Assembly: GCA_009777615.1 (NCBI GenBank)
Contig: WRLM01000001.1
Span: forward strand, 310,001 to 374,000
Length of the DNA stretch: 64,000 nt
Origin: Candidatus Methanoplasma cognatum
GTDB lineage: Archaea > Thermoplasmatota > Thermoplasmata > Methanomassiliicoccales > Methanomethylophilaceae
Direction: 5' to 3'
Within the stretch, counting starts at the first letter, position 1; each line of letters opens with the position of its first letter. The translations under genes were made by a program, and so were the position numbers. Below the pieces are notes generated by a model. It ran no database searches, was not told the origin of the DNA, and saw only the letters and a list, made by a program, of their open reading frames with translations. This document shows positions 16,534-25,148 of this stretch, in pieces.

Positions 16534-19398
16534 TCAAAAAGGCTTTATTCTGCTTTCATCAAGAACGCACCGCCCTCCTTCTAAAATAGGTAGCGTGAAG
16601 GTACAGCTCTTCTCGGTGCCGTACGTGGTGCAACCGTAAAACGCGTTGTTGTCCTTAGTTATGACGATAAGGTACCCATCGTTGCACCTGGGGCACTTCT
16701 TCAGGTCGAAATGATATCTTCGGCTGTTCGTCATGAAACCGCATACCTCTGGCTCGTTCGTGCACATATACAGGCCGAGTCCGTACGTCTTATTGTCCTC
16801 GTACTTGAGAGGGTAGCCGCACCTGGGGCATTTCTTCCTCTTTCCCGAAGCCATCTCCTTGGGTAGCTTGTCTCCGTTTGGAAGGTCATGCTGTTTAGCC
16901 AGTTCTATGAGGAATCTGGAAGGATTGTTGGCGGGAGCCAGGATGAACACTTTGTTCTTTGTCCTAGTCATCGCTACGTACATCAGCCGTCTCTCCTCGG
17001 CGAACTCCACACTGTCGTCCTCTCTCGTGACAAGCCGCATTATTGGGTCTTTCTCAACCTGGCAGGGGAACCCGTACTTTCCTTCGTACATGTTCATTAT
17101 GATTACGTTGTCGTAACCGAGTCCTTTCGAACGGTGTACAGTTAGGTATTCTACTTTGGCGCTTGGGTGCTCTTTGCAGAGAAGATTCCCTGAATCATCG
17201 CTGAAAAGGCCAGTCCTTGTAAGCTTGTATTTGTCAAAGTTGTAACGGCCGAGTACCAGGATGGAGGAGTCCTCCCCGTATTCTTCTATGATTTCTCCGA
17301 TGATCTTTGTAATCTCCTGCGCCAGCGGTGTCATCACCCAGGAGCTGTCGTCGAACATGCGGATTTGCAATGGGTCTGGGAGGGACTTGTTTGAGATCAG
17401 CCGCTTCCTTATCTGAGCTGGGTTGAGCTGGACGAACCTCCCTGCCATGTCGATTAACTCCTGCGAGTTGCGGTAGGTCCTGGTGATCTGCATCTCTGTA
17501 CCCCCGCCAATCAGCTCCACGAACTTGGTGAATAGTGTTACGTCAGAACCCGCGAACGAGTACACGGACTGCCAATCGTCACCAACGGCGATGATTTTGG
17601 CATCAGTGACGTTAAGGAGACTCCTCAGAAGATCGAACCTCTGTCTTGCTATATCCTGGAACTCATCTATTATTATGTACTTATAGGGAAGCGTCATACC
17701 AGCGGACCTCAAATCCTCCAAGCGTCTCTTCGCACCGTTGATCATGTCTGCAAAGTCGATTTCATTTTTTGCATACAGGATATCCTGGTATTTACCATAG
17801 ACCTTCTCGGCTATATCCAGGAAGATCTCGATCCGGGGGTTGGGGGCCTTCTCATTGAAAGCGGCGAATTGTTCCGGGCCGTACCCGGAGACCTTGTACA
17901 GTTCTATGAACTTCGCTGTGAACTCGGTGAAGTTTTGGATGTACTTCTCTTTTTCAAGCTTGGCGATTTTCTCATATATCTCTTCAGGGCTCTTTGGCTT
18001 CAGCACGAAATCATTAGCCACGAGCAGTTCTTCGAGCTGAATGATCACGGATCTGCCCCCGCCGCATGCGGAATATGTCTCTATAAGCCTTGTGCCGTGT
18101 CTCCTGTGGTGCGTCCTTTTGTCTTTGATGCTTTTCCGGTACTTCTTAAGGTCGCCTTCGGTGAACCTTATGTTCTGCCCTTCTTCATTGATTCCGAAAT
18201 GTTCCAGGTATGTCTCTTTCCCACCCTGTCTTATGATGAAGTCAGGGGTATATCTCTTGAACGAGCCAGGCAAGGGGTAAGGATAAGGCTTTTCGTATTC
18301 GTAGTCAATGCCGTTCAGGAAAAGGAAGTTCGCAATCTGTACTTCCTCCGCTGACCTCAGGAACTCCCCGTTGAGCGATTTCTTCTTCTTTGACAGGCTT
18401 TCCTGGATGTTCGATATGTATTCCCCGAGCTCGCTCTTCAGCGACTCATAGTCGTTCCGGCGGCGGGCGGCATGGTACTGTTCCAGCGACCCAAACTCAA
18501 AGACGCCGTCGGGCAGGTCGAAGTAATACCCCAGGAAAAGGACCACCTTTTTCAGGAGCTCGTTGTCATAGTAGATCAACTCTCCGAGTATTCGGGATAT
18601 GACCTGGTAAGGGTTGTACAGTAGGTTCGGTCGGCTTTCGGCGGCCATTCCTACGACTTCTAACCCGAACGAGTGGAACGTGCTGATGTCCGCAGGTATC
18701 CCCAGCCTGTTGTTGACTCTTTCACGGAGCTCATTGGTGGCTTTGTTTGTGAACGAGAAGACCACGATGTCCTGTGGGTCGACGCTCTTCTTGTCCACCA
18801 GGTACTTGATCTTAGCGGCCATAGTAGTGGTCTTGCCGGAGCCAGCGCCAGCGACAAGCAGGCAACAACTGTCATCGGTCACGATGGCAGTCCTCTGCTC
18901 TTCATCCAGACGGATGCCAGGATCGAGCTCGCTTAGCATCGTGTCAAAGTATTCCGAATTGTTCTGCAGTTCTTTCTCCACATACCTCTCGTTGTGTTCG
19001 TCCACATCTTTGTCCAAGGAGTCGTAGGCCCTCAGGAAGCCCCCTGTGTTCTCATCCTTCAGCAGGTCCGGTACGGCTTTCCTGCCCTTTGAGTTGAGTA
19101 TATCGCTGAGATATAGGAAAAGTCGGGCGTAGTCCGTTTTCATCTCGCGCTTCTGTTTCGACGTGATGTAGTCGTCGGTTTCCAAAAGGCGGCCTCTCCG
19201 TTCGAAGAATTCTTTCAGGGGTTTCCTCATTTCTTCGGCGTATCCGTTATCTGTGCTTGTCAACAAAGTTTCACCTTGATTACCCCGGTTAGAAAGGAAC
19301 TGCCGCGAAGGGAGACCGCAGTGAGGACAGCAATCGGCCCGATCCGATATCTTCTTTGAACACTCGGGACACGTGATTAAGCTCATCTGATTCGACAT
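16534..19398 (-). CDS. UvrD/HelD-like superfamily 1 helicase with zinc ribbons and an inserted nuclease-like domain
   Basis: A 954-residue helicase. The N-terminus is a zinc ribbon (CPECSKKISDRADCCPHCG). SF1 motifs follow: Walker A VAGAGSGKTTT near residue 184, DEFQDIARQR near 576, VHRSKGLGYDNV near 756, and LMYVAMTRTKNKVFIL. Between motifs, around residues 345-400, is a segment with EVQIANFLFLNGIDYEYEKP, YTPDFII and YLEHFG, resembling the PD-(D/E)XK-like insertion of DNA helicase IV relatives. Two more cysteine clusters end the protein (CPRCGYPLKYED and CPRCNDGYL), like topoisomerase zinc fingers. It is convergent with CBASS. A role in DNA repair or defence is plausible but unproven. Confidence 0.8.
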   Translation of the reverse strand: MSNQMSLITCPECSKKISDRADCCPHCGLPSRQFLSNRGNQGETLLTSTDNGYAEEMRKPLKEFFERRGRLLETDDYITSKQKREMKTDYARLFLYLSDILNSKGRKAVPDLLKDENTGGFLRAYDSLDKDVDEHNERYVEKELQNNSEYFDTMLSELDPGIRLDEEQRTAIVTDDSCCLLVAGAGSGKTTTMAAKIKYLVDKKSVDPQDIVVFSFTNKATNELRERVNNRLGIPADISTFHSFGLEVVGMAAESRPNLLYNPYQVISRILGELIYYDNELLKKVVLFLGYYFDLPDGVFEFGSLEQYHAARRRNDYESLKSELGEYISNIQESLSKKKKSLNGEFLRSAEEVQIANFLFLNGIDYEYEKPYPYPLPGSFKRYTPDFIIRQGGKETYLEHFGINEEGQNIRFTEGDLKKYRKSIKDKRTHHRRHGTRLIETYSACGGGRSVIIQLEELLVANDFVLKPKSPEEIYEKIAKLEKEKYIQNFTEFTAKFIELYKVSGYGPEQFAAFNEKAPNPRIEIFLDIAEKVYGKYQDILYAKNEIDFADMINGAKRRLEDLRSAGMTLPYKYIIIDEFQDIARQRFDLLRSLLNVTDAKIIAVGDDWQSVYSFAGSDVTLFTKFVELIGGGTEMQITRTYRNSQELIDMAGRFVQLNPAQIRKRLISNKSLPDPLQIRMFDDSSWVMTPLAQEITKIIGEIIEEYGEDSSILVLGRYNFDKYKLTRTGLFSDDSGNLLCKEHPSAKVEYLTVHRSKGLGYDNVIIMNMYEGKYGFPCQVEKDPIMRLVTREDDSVEFAEERRLMYVAMTRTKNKVFILAPANNPSRFLIELAKQHDLPNGDKLPKEMASGKRKKCPRCGYPLKYEDNKTYGLGLYMCTNEPEVCGFMTNSRRYHFDLKKCPRCNDGYLIVITKDNNAFYGCTTYGTEKSCTFTLPILEGGRCVLDESRIKPF

Positions 19399-19502
19399 TC
19401 AATGAGAATGGGAGGATATAACAGATTCGAACAGACGTCATCAAAACAATGTCATCGAAGTGCGATAAGCCTTTAATAATGGGTCTTCATTCAAGTGCGT
19501 GT

Positions 19503-19579
19503 GGGCTGGTAGATCAGCTCGGCAGATCGCCTGCTTTGCAAGCAGGAAGCCGGGGGTTCAAATCCCCCCCAGTCCACCA
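19503..19579 (+). tRNA. tRNA-Ala (anticodon TGC), CCA encoded
   Basis: A complete cloverleaf. The acceptor arm GGGCTGG pairs with CCAGTCC and contains the G3:U70 wobble that identifies alanine tRNA. The anticodon arm CCTGC-TTTGCAA-GCAGG gives anticodon TGC at 19537-19539, the T arm is CGGGG-GTTCAAAT-CCCC-like, the discriminator is A, and CCA is encoded (19577-19579). The anticodon-loop region TTTG followed by CAAGCAGGAAG is matched by the guide-like element on the opposite strand at 19596-19679. Confidence 0.95.
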
Positions 19580-19582
19580 CCG

Positions 19583-19600
19583 CTCTATAAAAAAATAGAG
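19583..19600 (-). terminator. T-tract terminator of the minus-strand crRNA-like transcript
   Basis: Read on the minus strand this is CTCTAT, seven Ts, then ATAGAG: a short stem whose loop is a T-run. Archaeal RNA polymerase stops at such T-tracts. It lies 45-60 bases past the guide-like repeat and just 3' of the tRNA gene, so a minus-strand RNA from the CARF gene region would end here before running antisense into the tRNA. Confidence 0.45.
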
Positions 19601-19679
19601 GTTTATAAGAGTCTGAAGCTTGAACACGCGCGACTTCCTGCTTGATCTACTAGGAGTAGAGATTTGATAAGTTCTGTTC
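19596..19679 (-). ncRNA. Solitary crRNA-like element: degenerate Cas12a repeat plus spacer-like segment matching tRNA-Ala
   Basis: On the minus strand, 19664-19645 matches the last 20 bases of the array repeat at 17 of 20 positions. It keeps the stem TCTAC/GTAGA and the GTAGAT end; all three changes are in the loop (GTTT becomes CCTA). The 5' half of the repeat (19679-19665) is much degraded. The following bases, CAAGCAGGAAGTCGCGCGT (19644-19626), match the tRNA-Ala gene at 19539-19557 in 16 of 19 positions, the first 11 without a break. In the tRNA gene the match is preceded by TTTG, a Cas12a-type PAM. The element begins about 44 bases past the CARF gene stop and ends at a T-tract. The features point to a functional guide that lets Cas12a bind, perhaps without cutting, at the tRNA gene. 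Function is inference. Confidence 0.7.
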
Positions 19680-19722
19680 TTGCCCACGATTGCGCACATA
19701 GCATTCTTATTCCCGATTTGGT

Positions 19723-20559
19723 TCATTCCAGTTCACAATAGAATGTATCCAGCACGATCCTCCCTTCATCGGTTAAGAAATATCTTTTCCTGAATTCATC
19801 TCGATATACCCATCCGCTGGAGACCCATTTGTCAATGAAATCTCTGTAGTAATACACAGAGTCTGATCTGGTGGTTTTGATCTTACCGTGGTGGTCGAAG
19901 ATGATCTCTCCCTCCCCTCTGCGCCAAAGGTTGGATTCTTTAAGAGCCCTTATGACATCGGGGCCCTTTGTCGAGAGTTTCTTTTTATTCATTTCGTTCA
20001 ATATCCTGAGTCCTAGAACAACATTCCTGTCTGGGATGGGCATTGAGTATTTAGGGAGGCATTTTGGATTCCGAACAGATTCTGTGAGGCCGACTGGCTT
20101 ATCATTTTCATCGTAGAATGTTCCTTTGATGTCCTTTACCCAATAGTCAATGGTGCTGACGGAGAAAGGTATCGCCCCAGGCATCATCATAGATGCGATG
20201 GCCGCCGCTGCAGCATATTCCGATGTGCCGGCAGATATGTTGACGAATATATCAGAAGGTTCATTCTTCCGATTTTCTTCTTCGATGATACATAGAATCG
20301 TTCTCAGCATGGTTGTGAAATCGTTCACATTTTCCATGTGTCTGATTATCTCTATTGGAGCGGTCGCATTTTCACACATCAGCTCACAGACGCGTTCACA
20401 GAAGTCGATGTATACCTTGCCGTTATCGCTCGATGGGTCTCTTACATAATGTATGAGGTGGACTTTCGTGGCATCGTAGAACTTTATAGGATCCGTAATC
20501 TTCACAGTCTCGAAAGTCACACATGAGACCACTATTCTTTCTCTCCGTCCCGAATTCAT
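19723..20559 (-). CDS. CARF-domain winged-helix transcriptional regulator (HFX_2341/Csa3-like)
   Basis: A 278-residue protein. The N-terminal ~170 residues look like a CARF/Rossmann sensor of the HFX_2341 (DUF6293) type: an initial strand RIVVSCVTFE, KVHLIHYV, and the ligand-loop motif DIFVNISAGTSEYAAAAAIAS near residues 105-125. The C-terminal ~90 residues look like a winged helix (VLGLRILNEMNKKKLSTKG, ending FRKRYFLTDEGRIVLDTF). CARF domains bind cyclic oligoadenylates or related messengers and often regulate cas genes. It is divergent from cas12a with a 120-base shared promoter region and carries the crRNA-like element just past its stop. Regulation of cas12a is a reasonable inference. Confidence 0.7.
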   Translation of the reverse strand: MNSGRRERIVVSCVTFETVKITDPIKFYDATKVHLIHYVRDPSSDNGKVYIDFCERVCELMCENATAPIEIIRHMENVNDFTTMLRTILCIIEEENRKNEPSDIFVNISAGTSEYAAAAAIASMMMPGAIPFSVSTIDYWVKDIKGTFYDENDKPVGLTESVRNPKCLPKYSMPIPDRNVVLGLRILNEMNKKKLSTKGPDVIRALKESNLWRRGEGEIIFDHHGKIKTTRSDSVYYYRDFIDKWVSSGWVYRDEFRKRYFLTDEGRIVLDTFYCELE

Positions 20560-20679
20560 ATTATGGAAATGGCATACAAATTATACAAAGGTTCTTTTAC
20601 TACAAACAAATGTTGAAATATATGATGAAATTTTTTCTCTATAAAAAAATATATAAACTCAAACAGAGTTTCTACATTC
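20560..20679. promoter_or_regulatory. Divergent promoter region between CARF regulator and cas12a
   Basis: 120 very AT-rich bases serve two opposite genes. For cas12a the TATA-like run AAATATATAAAC (about 20647-20658) lies ~25 bases before the ATG, so the mRNA would be leaderless or nearly so. For the CARF gene the minus-strand TTGTATAATTTG (about 20586-20575) sits at a suitable distance. This is the natural place for an operator of the CARF protein, though I see no clear palindrome. The 11-base seed of the crRNA-like element does not occur here. Confidence 0.5.
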
Positions 20680-23600
20680 ATGGATAGCTATGAGCAGTTT
20701 ACCAAGCTGTACCCCATACAGAAAACGATCAGGTTCGAGCTGAAGCCGCAGGGAAGAACGAAGGAACACTTTGACAACTCCAATTTCCTCGAAAAGGACA
20801 GGGAAAGAGATGATAATTATAAGATTCTTAAGGAAGTAATTGATGACTATCATAGAGAGTTCATCGATGAATGTCTCTCCAACATCCAACTGAATTGGGA
20901 CGATCTCAAAAAATTTTCGGAGGAGTATCGTAGAAGTAAAGAGAAAAAGAACAATAGAGATTCGGAGTCAGAACAGAAACGTATGAGTACAACATCAGAA
21001 ACCCGGGCCATAAATAAGAAAAACCTAGAGGCTGAACAAAAACGTATGAGAGGAGAGATAGTATCGGCGTTTAAGAAAGATGACCGGTTCAAACATCTTT
21101 TTAGCGAAAAACTGTTCTCCATACTACTCAAAAATCAGATCTACGAGAAAGGCACCCTTGAAGAAATAGAAGCATTTGATTGTTTCAACAAGTTCTCAGG
21201 TTACTTCAAGAGTTTCCATGAAAACAGAAAAAACATGTATTCTGACGAAGACAAAGAAACAGCGATTTCTTACCGCATTATTAATGAGAATTTTCCAAAG
21301 CTTTTGGACAACTTTGAAAAATATCAGTATGTGTGCAGAGAATATCCGGAACAAATTCGGGAGGCGGAATCTACGCTGGCAGAGGCAGGATGCTATATCA
21401 AGATGGATGAGATATTTTCCATTGATAATTTCAATAATGTTATGATGCAGGGTGGGAAGGAAAGCGGGATAAGCAGATACAATCTGGCCATTGGCGGCAT
21501 CGTACAAGGTACTGGCGAAAAGCCGAAGGGACTGAATGAGTTTTTGAATTTAGCTTATCAAAACGAACCGAATGGCAGGAAAAAGATTCGTATGGAGCCG
21601 CTTTACAAACAGATACTGAGCAAAGAAGAATCTTTCTCCTACAGATTAGAGGCCTTCACTGACGACTCCCAATTGTTGTCGGCGATTCGAAGCTTCTTTG
21701 ACATCGTTGAAAAGGATAAAAATGGCAACATATTTGACAGGGCAGTGAATCTTATGTCATCATTTTCAAACTATGACACCTCAAAAATCTACATCAGGAA
21801 AGCATATCTGAATCAAGTATCTAAGGAAATATTTGGTTACAGGGGGAAATCAGATTCTAAACCCGCAAAGACTGCAGATGAATCTTTGAATAAATCTGGT
21901 GGCTGGGAAAAATTGGGACAAATGCTTAGAGATTACAAAGCAGATTCAATTGGTGACAGAAACCTTGAGAAGACATGTAAGAAGGTCGATAAATGGCTCG
22001 ACTCAGACGAGTTCACACTGTCGGATATATTGGGGGCAATTTCTTTGGCAGGTTCAAATGAGACATTCGAGGCGTATGTTTCAGAGATTTGCGTAGCCAG
22101 AAGGAATATTGACAAGGAAAAAGAGAAAGAAAAGAACATTAATGTGGAGAAAATATCAGGCGATACTGAGTCAATCCAAATAATAAAAGCATTACTAGAC
22201 TCTGTACAGGAGTTTTTCCATCTGCTCAGCCCTTTTCAACTACATCCGAACACTCCACACGATTGGACGTTCTATGCAGAGTTCAATGATATATATGACA
22301 AACTGTCTGCAATAACTCCATTGTATAATCAAGCAAGGAATCATCTTACAAAGAAAAATCTTGACACTAGTAAAATAAAACTGAACTTCAATAACCCGAC
22401 TCTGGCCAATGGCTGGGACGTAAACAAAGAATACGAAAACACTGCGGTAATCCTCATACGCGATGGAAAATACTACTTAGGCATAATGAATCCAAAGAAC
22501 AAAAGGAAAATAAAGTTTGATGAAGGATCAGGTGCAGGGCCATTCTATCAAAAGATGGTGTACAAATTACTCCCCGGGCCATATAGAATGTTGCCGAAGG
22601 TCTTCTTTGCCAAAAAGAACATCGACTACTATAACCCATCACAAGAGATAAGGGAAGGATACAAAGCTGGAAAGCATAAAAAGGGCAAAGAATTTGATAA
22701 AGGATTCTGTCACAAGCTGATTGATTTTTTCAAAGAATCGATACAGAAGAACGAGAATTGGAAAGTGTTCGATTTTAAATTCTCTCCTACAGAATCATAT
22801 GACGACATCAGTGAGTTCTATCAAGAGGTGGAAAAGCAGGGATACAGGATGTACTTTGTGAACATACCCTCAGATACGATTGACAGATACGTGGAAGGAG
22901 GCGATATGTTCCTCTTCCAGATATATAACAAAGATTTTGCGAAGGGTGCTAAAGGCAATAAGGACATGCATACATTATACTGGAATGCAGTTTTCTCAGA
23001 AGAAAACCTTCAGAAGGGGGTAATGAAACTTAGCGGAGAGGCTGAACTTTTCTATAGAAAAAAGAGTGATATCAAAGACCCCCCACACAGAGAGGGAGAG
23101 ATATTGGTTAACCGCACATACATCGACAGAACGCACGTATCGGGCGTTATGGGGGAACAAAATACGGTGAAAGAAAGCAGGATACCTGTACCGGATGAGA
23201 TACACAAAAATCTCTTTGATTATTATAATCATGGCAGAGAACTCACCAAAGAAGAGAAAGAATATTGTGACAAAGTGGGGTCATTCAAAGCGTATTATGG
23301 CATCGTCAAAGACCGCAGGTATTTGGAAAATAAAATGTACTTCCATGTTCCCCTTACGCTGAACTTCAAAGCTATCGGAGAGAAGAGAATAAACAAGATG
23401 GCCATAGAAAAATTCCTCACAGACGAAAATGCATGCATAATAGGTATAGACCGCGGAGAAAGGAACCTCCTATACTATTCCATCATAGATCGTAATGGTA
23501 AAATCATCGATCAGAAAAGTCTCAATGTAATAGATGGATTCGATTACCATGAGAAGCTGAGTCAAAGACAAACAGAAAGGGAAGTAGCGAGACAGAGCTG

Positions 23601-24585
23601 GAATTCAATAGGAAAAATAAAGGATTTAAAGGAAGGATATCTCGCGAAAGCTGTTCATGAAATATCTAAAATGGCAATAAAATACAATGCCATAGTTGTA
23701 CTGGAAGATCTCCATTTCGGATTCAAAAAGGGACGTCTCAAAGTGGAGAAGCAGATATATCAGAAGTTTGAGGAAATGCTGATAAACAAGCTGAATTACC
23801 TTGTATTCAAGGATGTATCTGACAGTAGCGACGCTGGAGGAGTCCTCAATGCATATCAGTTAACCGCTCCGCTGGAAAGCTTCAGTAAACTCGGGAAGCA
23901 ATCTGGAATCCTGTTCTATGTTCCCGCAGCGTTCACTTCGGTTATTGATCCAACAACGGGGTTTGTGGACTTGTTCAACTCATCCAGCATAACAAGCACT
24001 CAAAAAAAGAAAGAGTTCTTACAGCGGTTCGAATCAATTGTGTATTCTGCCAGGGATGGAGGAATATTCGCTTTCACATTTGACTATCGGAACTTCTCAA
24101 AAATAGCAACTGATCACAGGAACATGTGGACAGTGTATACTCATGGCGAACGCATCAGATATGTCAGAGATGAAAAATGTTACAAAACAACTGACCCTAC
24201 GAAGAGGATTAAGGAAGCTCTATCGGGTATCGAGTATGATGATGGGTCGGATATACGCGATAAGATCACCCAAAGTGGGGATAATAATTTGATAAACACA
24301 GTATACCACTCGTTTATGGATACCATAAAGATGAGAAACAAAGATGGGAGAATAGACTACATAATCTCCCCAGTAAAGAACCGCAATGGAGAGTTCTTCA
24401 GGTCGGATTACAAACACAGAGATTTTCCAGTGGATGCGGATGCTAACGGCGCTTATCACATCGCACTCAAAGGTGAGCTACTTATGCGCATGATTGGCAA
24501 GACGTATGATTCTAACTCGGACAAGATGCCGAAGTTGGAACACAAAGACTGGTTCGAGTTCATGCAGACAAGGGGGGATCAATGA
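20680..24585 (+). CDS. cas12a: Type V-A CRISPR effector nuclease Cas12a (Cpf1)
   Basis: A 1301-residue RNA-guided DNA nuclease that also processes its own pre-crRNA. The start MDSYEQFTKLYPIQKTIRFE is the family N-terminus. RuvC-I is IIGIDRGERNLLYYS (Asp924), RuvC-II VVLEDLHFGFKKGR (Glu1009), RuvC-III DADANGAYHIA (Asp1254 by D-x-N alignment), and the Nuc-lobe arginine is Arg1219 in MRNKDG. All catalytic residues are present, so it should be active. From memory it is very similar to the Candidatus Methanoplasma termitum protein but has extra segments: a doubled EQKRM stretch near residues 85-120, a GKSDSKPAKTADES insert near 390-405, and an insert around HVSGVMGEQNTVKES near 820. Its TGA overlaps the cas4 start. 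Confidence 0.98.
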   Translation: MDSYEQFTKLYPIQKTIRFELKPQGRTKEHFDNSNFLEKDRERDDNYKILKEVIDDYHREFIDECLSNIQLNWDDLKKFSEEYRRSKEKKNNRDSESEQKRMSTTSETRAINKKNLEAEQKRMRGEIVSAFKKDDRFKHLFSEKLFSILLKNQIYEKGTLEEIEAFDCFNKFSGYFKSFHENRKNMYSDEDKETAISYRIINENFPKLLDNFEKYQYVCREYPEQIREAESTLAEAGCYIKMDEIFSIDNFNNVMMQGGKESGISRYNLAIGGIVQGTGEKPKGLNEFLNLAYQNEPNGRKKIRMEPLYKQILSKEESFSYRLEAFTDDSQLLSAIRSFFDIVEKDKNGNIFDRAVNLMSSFSNYDTSKIYIRKAYLNQVSKEIFGYRGKSDSKPAKTADESLNKSGGWEKLGQMLRDYKADSIGDRNLEKTCKKVDKWLDSDEFTLSDILGAISLAGSNETFEAYVSEICVARRNIDKEKEKEKNINVEKISGDTESIQIIKALLDSVQEFFHLLSPFQLHPNTPHDWTFYAEFNDIYDKLSAITPLYNQARNHLTKKNLDTSKIKLNFNNPTLANGWDVNKEYENTAVILIRDGKYYLGIMNPKNKRKIKFDEGSGAGPFYQKMVYKLLPGPYRMLPKVFFAKKNIDYYNPSQEIREGYKAGKHKKGKEFDKGFCHKLIDFFKESIQKNENWKVFDFKFSPTESYDDISEFYQEVEKQGYRMYFVNIPSDTIDRYVEGGDMFLFQIYNKDFAKGAKGNKDMHTLYWNAVFSEENLQKGVMKLSGEAELFYRKKSDIKDPPHREGEILVNRTYIDRTHVSGVMGEQNTVKESRIPVPDEIHKNLFDYYNHGRELTKEEKEYCDKVGSFKAYYGIVKDRRYLENKMYFHVPLTLNFKAIGEKRINKMAIEKFLTDENACIIGIDRGERNLLYYSIIDRNGKIIDQKSLNVIDGFDYHEKLSQRQTEREVARQSWNSIGKIKDLKEGYLAKAVHEISKMAIKYNAIVVLEDLHFGFKKGRLKVEKQIYQKFEEMLINKLNYLVFKDVSDSSDAGGVLNAYQLTAPLESFSKLGKQSGILFYVPAAFTSVIDPTTGFVDLFNSSSITSTQKKKEFLQRFESIVYSARDGGIFAFTFDYRNFSKIATDHRNMWTVYTHGERIRYVRDEKCYKTTDPTKRIKEALSGIEYDDGSDIRDKITQSGDNNLINTVYHSFMDTIKMRNKDGRIDYIISPVKNRNGEFFRSDYKHRDFPVDADANGAYHIALKGELLMRMIGKTYDSNSDKMPKLEHKDWFEFMQTRGDQ

Positions 24586-25145
24586 CAGAAAACACAATCC
24601 TGCTATCAAACATAAATGACTTTATTTTCTGTCCCGTCTCAATATATTTCCATAATCTTATGGAAGACGCGGACAGAATGATGTCTCAGTCTACATGTCA
24701 AATCAATGGAACGCATGCGCATAAAACAATAGAGGATGGGCGATACACATCAAGAAAGGATGTATTGCAGGGGATTGAGGTCTATTGTGAAAAGTATGAT
24801 CTGATGGGGAAGATAGATCTGTTCGACATAAAGAAGGGATTGCTCACCGAGAGGAAGAAAAAGATATCCCAGCTGTATGACGGGCAGGTATTCCAGATAT
24901 ATGGCCAATATTTTGCGCTGAAAGAGATGGGATATAAGGTCAATAAGATCAGAGTGCATAGTATGGACGACAACAAGAATTATGATATATCTATCCCGGA
25001 GTATGATGTGGATATGGTGGACAAGTTCGAGGAAACGATTCGTGACATGCACGCCTTCAACCCGGGTGATTACATCCAGACAAATCCCTGCAAATGTTCT
25101 AATTGTATATATGAACCAATGTGCGGGAGCTCATGTCTGGAGTAA
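24582..25145 (+). CDS. cas4: Cas4 exonuclease, adaptation protein
   Basis: A 187-residue Cas4 that trims prespacers and helps select PAM-adjacent spacers. The iron-sulfur cysteines are in place: FCPVS near residue 17 and a C-terminal CKCSNCIYEPMC. The nuclease core shows GTHAHKTIE, GKIDLFDIKKG and ERKKK, then QIYGQYFALKEMGYK. The ATG at 24582 overlaps the cas12a stop by 4 bases and has a strong upstream AGGGGGG. Confidence 0.95.
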   Translation: MTENTILLSNINDFIFCPVSIYFHNLMEDADRMMSQSTCQINGTHAHKTIEDGRYTSRKDVLQGIEVYCEKYDLMGKIDLFDIKKGLLTERKKKISQLYDGQVFQIYGQYFALKEMGYKVNKIRVHSMDDNKNYDISIPEYDVDMVDKFEETIRDMHAFNPGDYIQTNPCKCSNCIYEPMCGSSCLE

Positions 25146-25148
25146 AGT

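Noticed and set aside
19503-19679. tRNA fragment as an integration att site
   Set aside because: The tRNA-like stretch is in inverted, not direct, orientation to the tRNA gene and no integrase gene is nearby; it also starts exactly at the end of a Cas12a handle, which att duplication does not explain.
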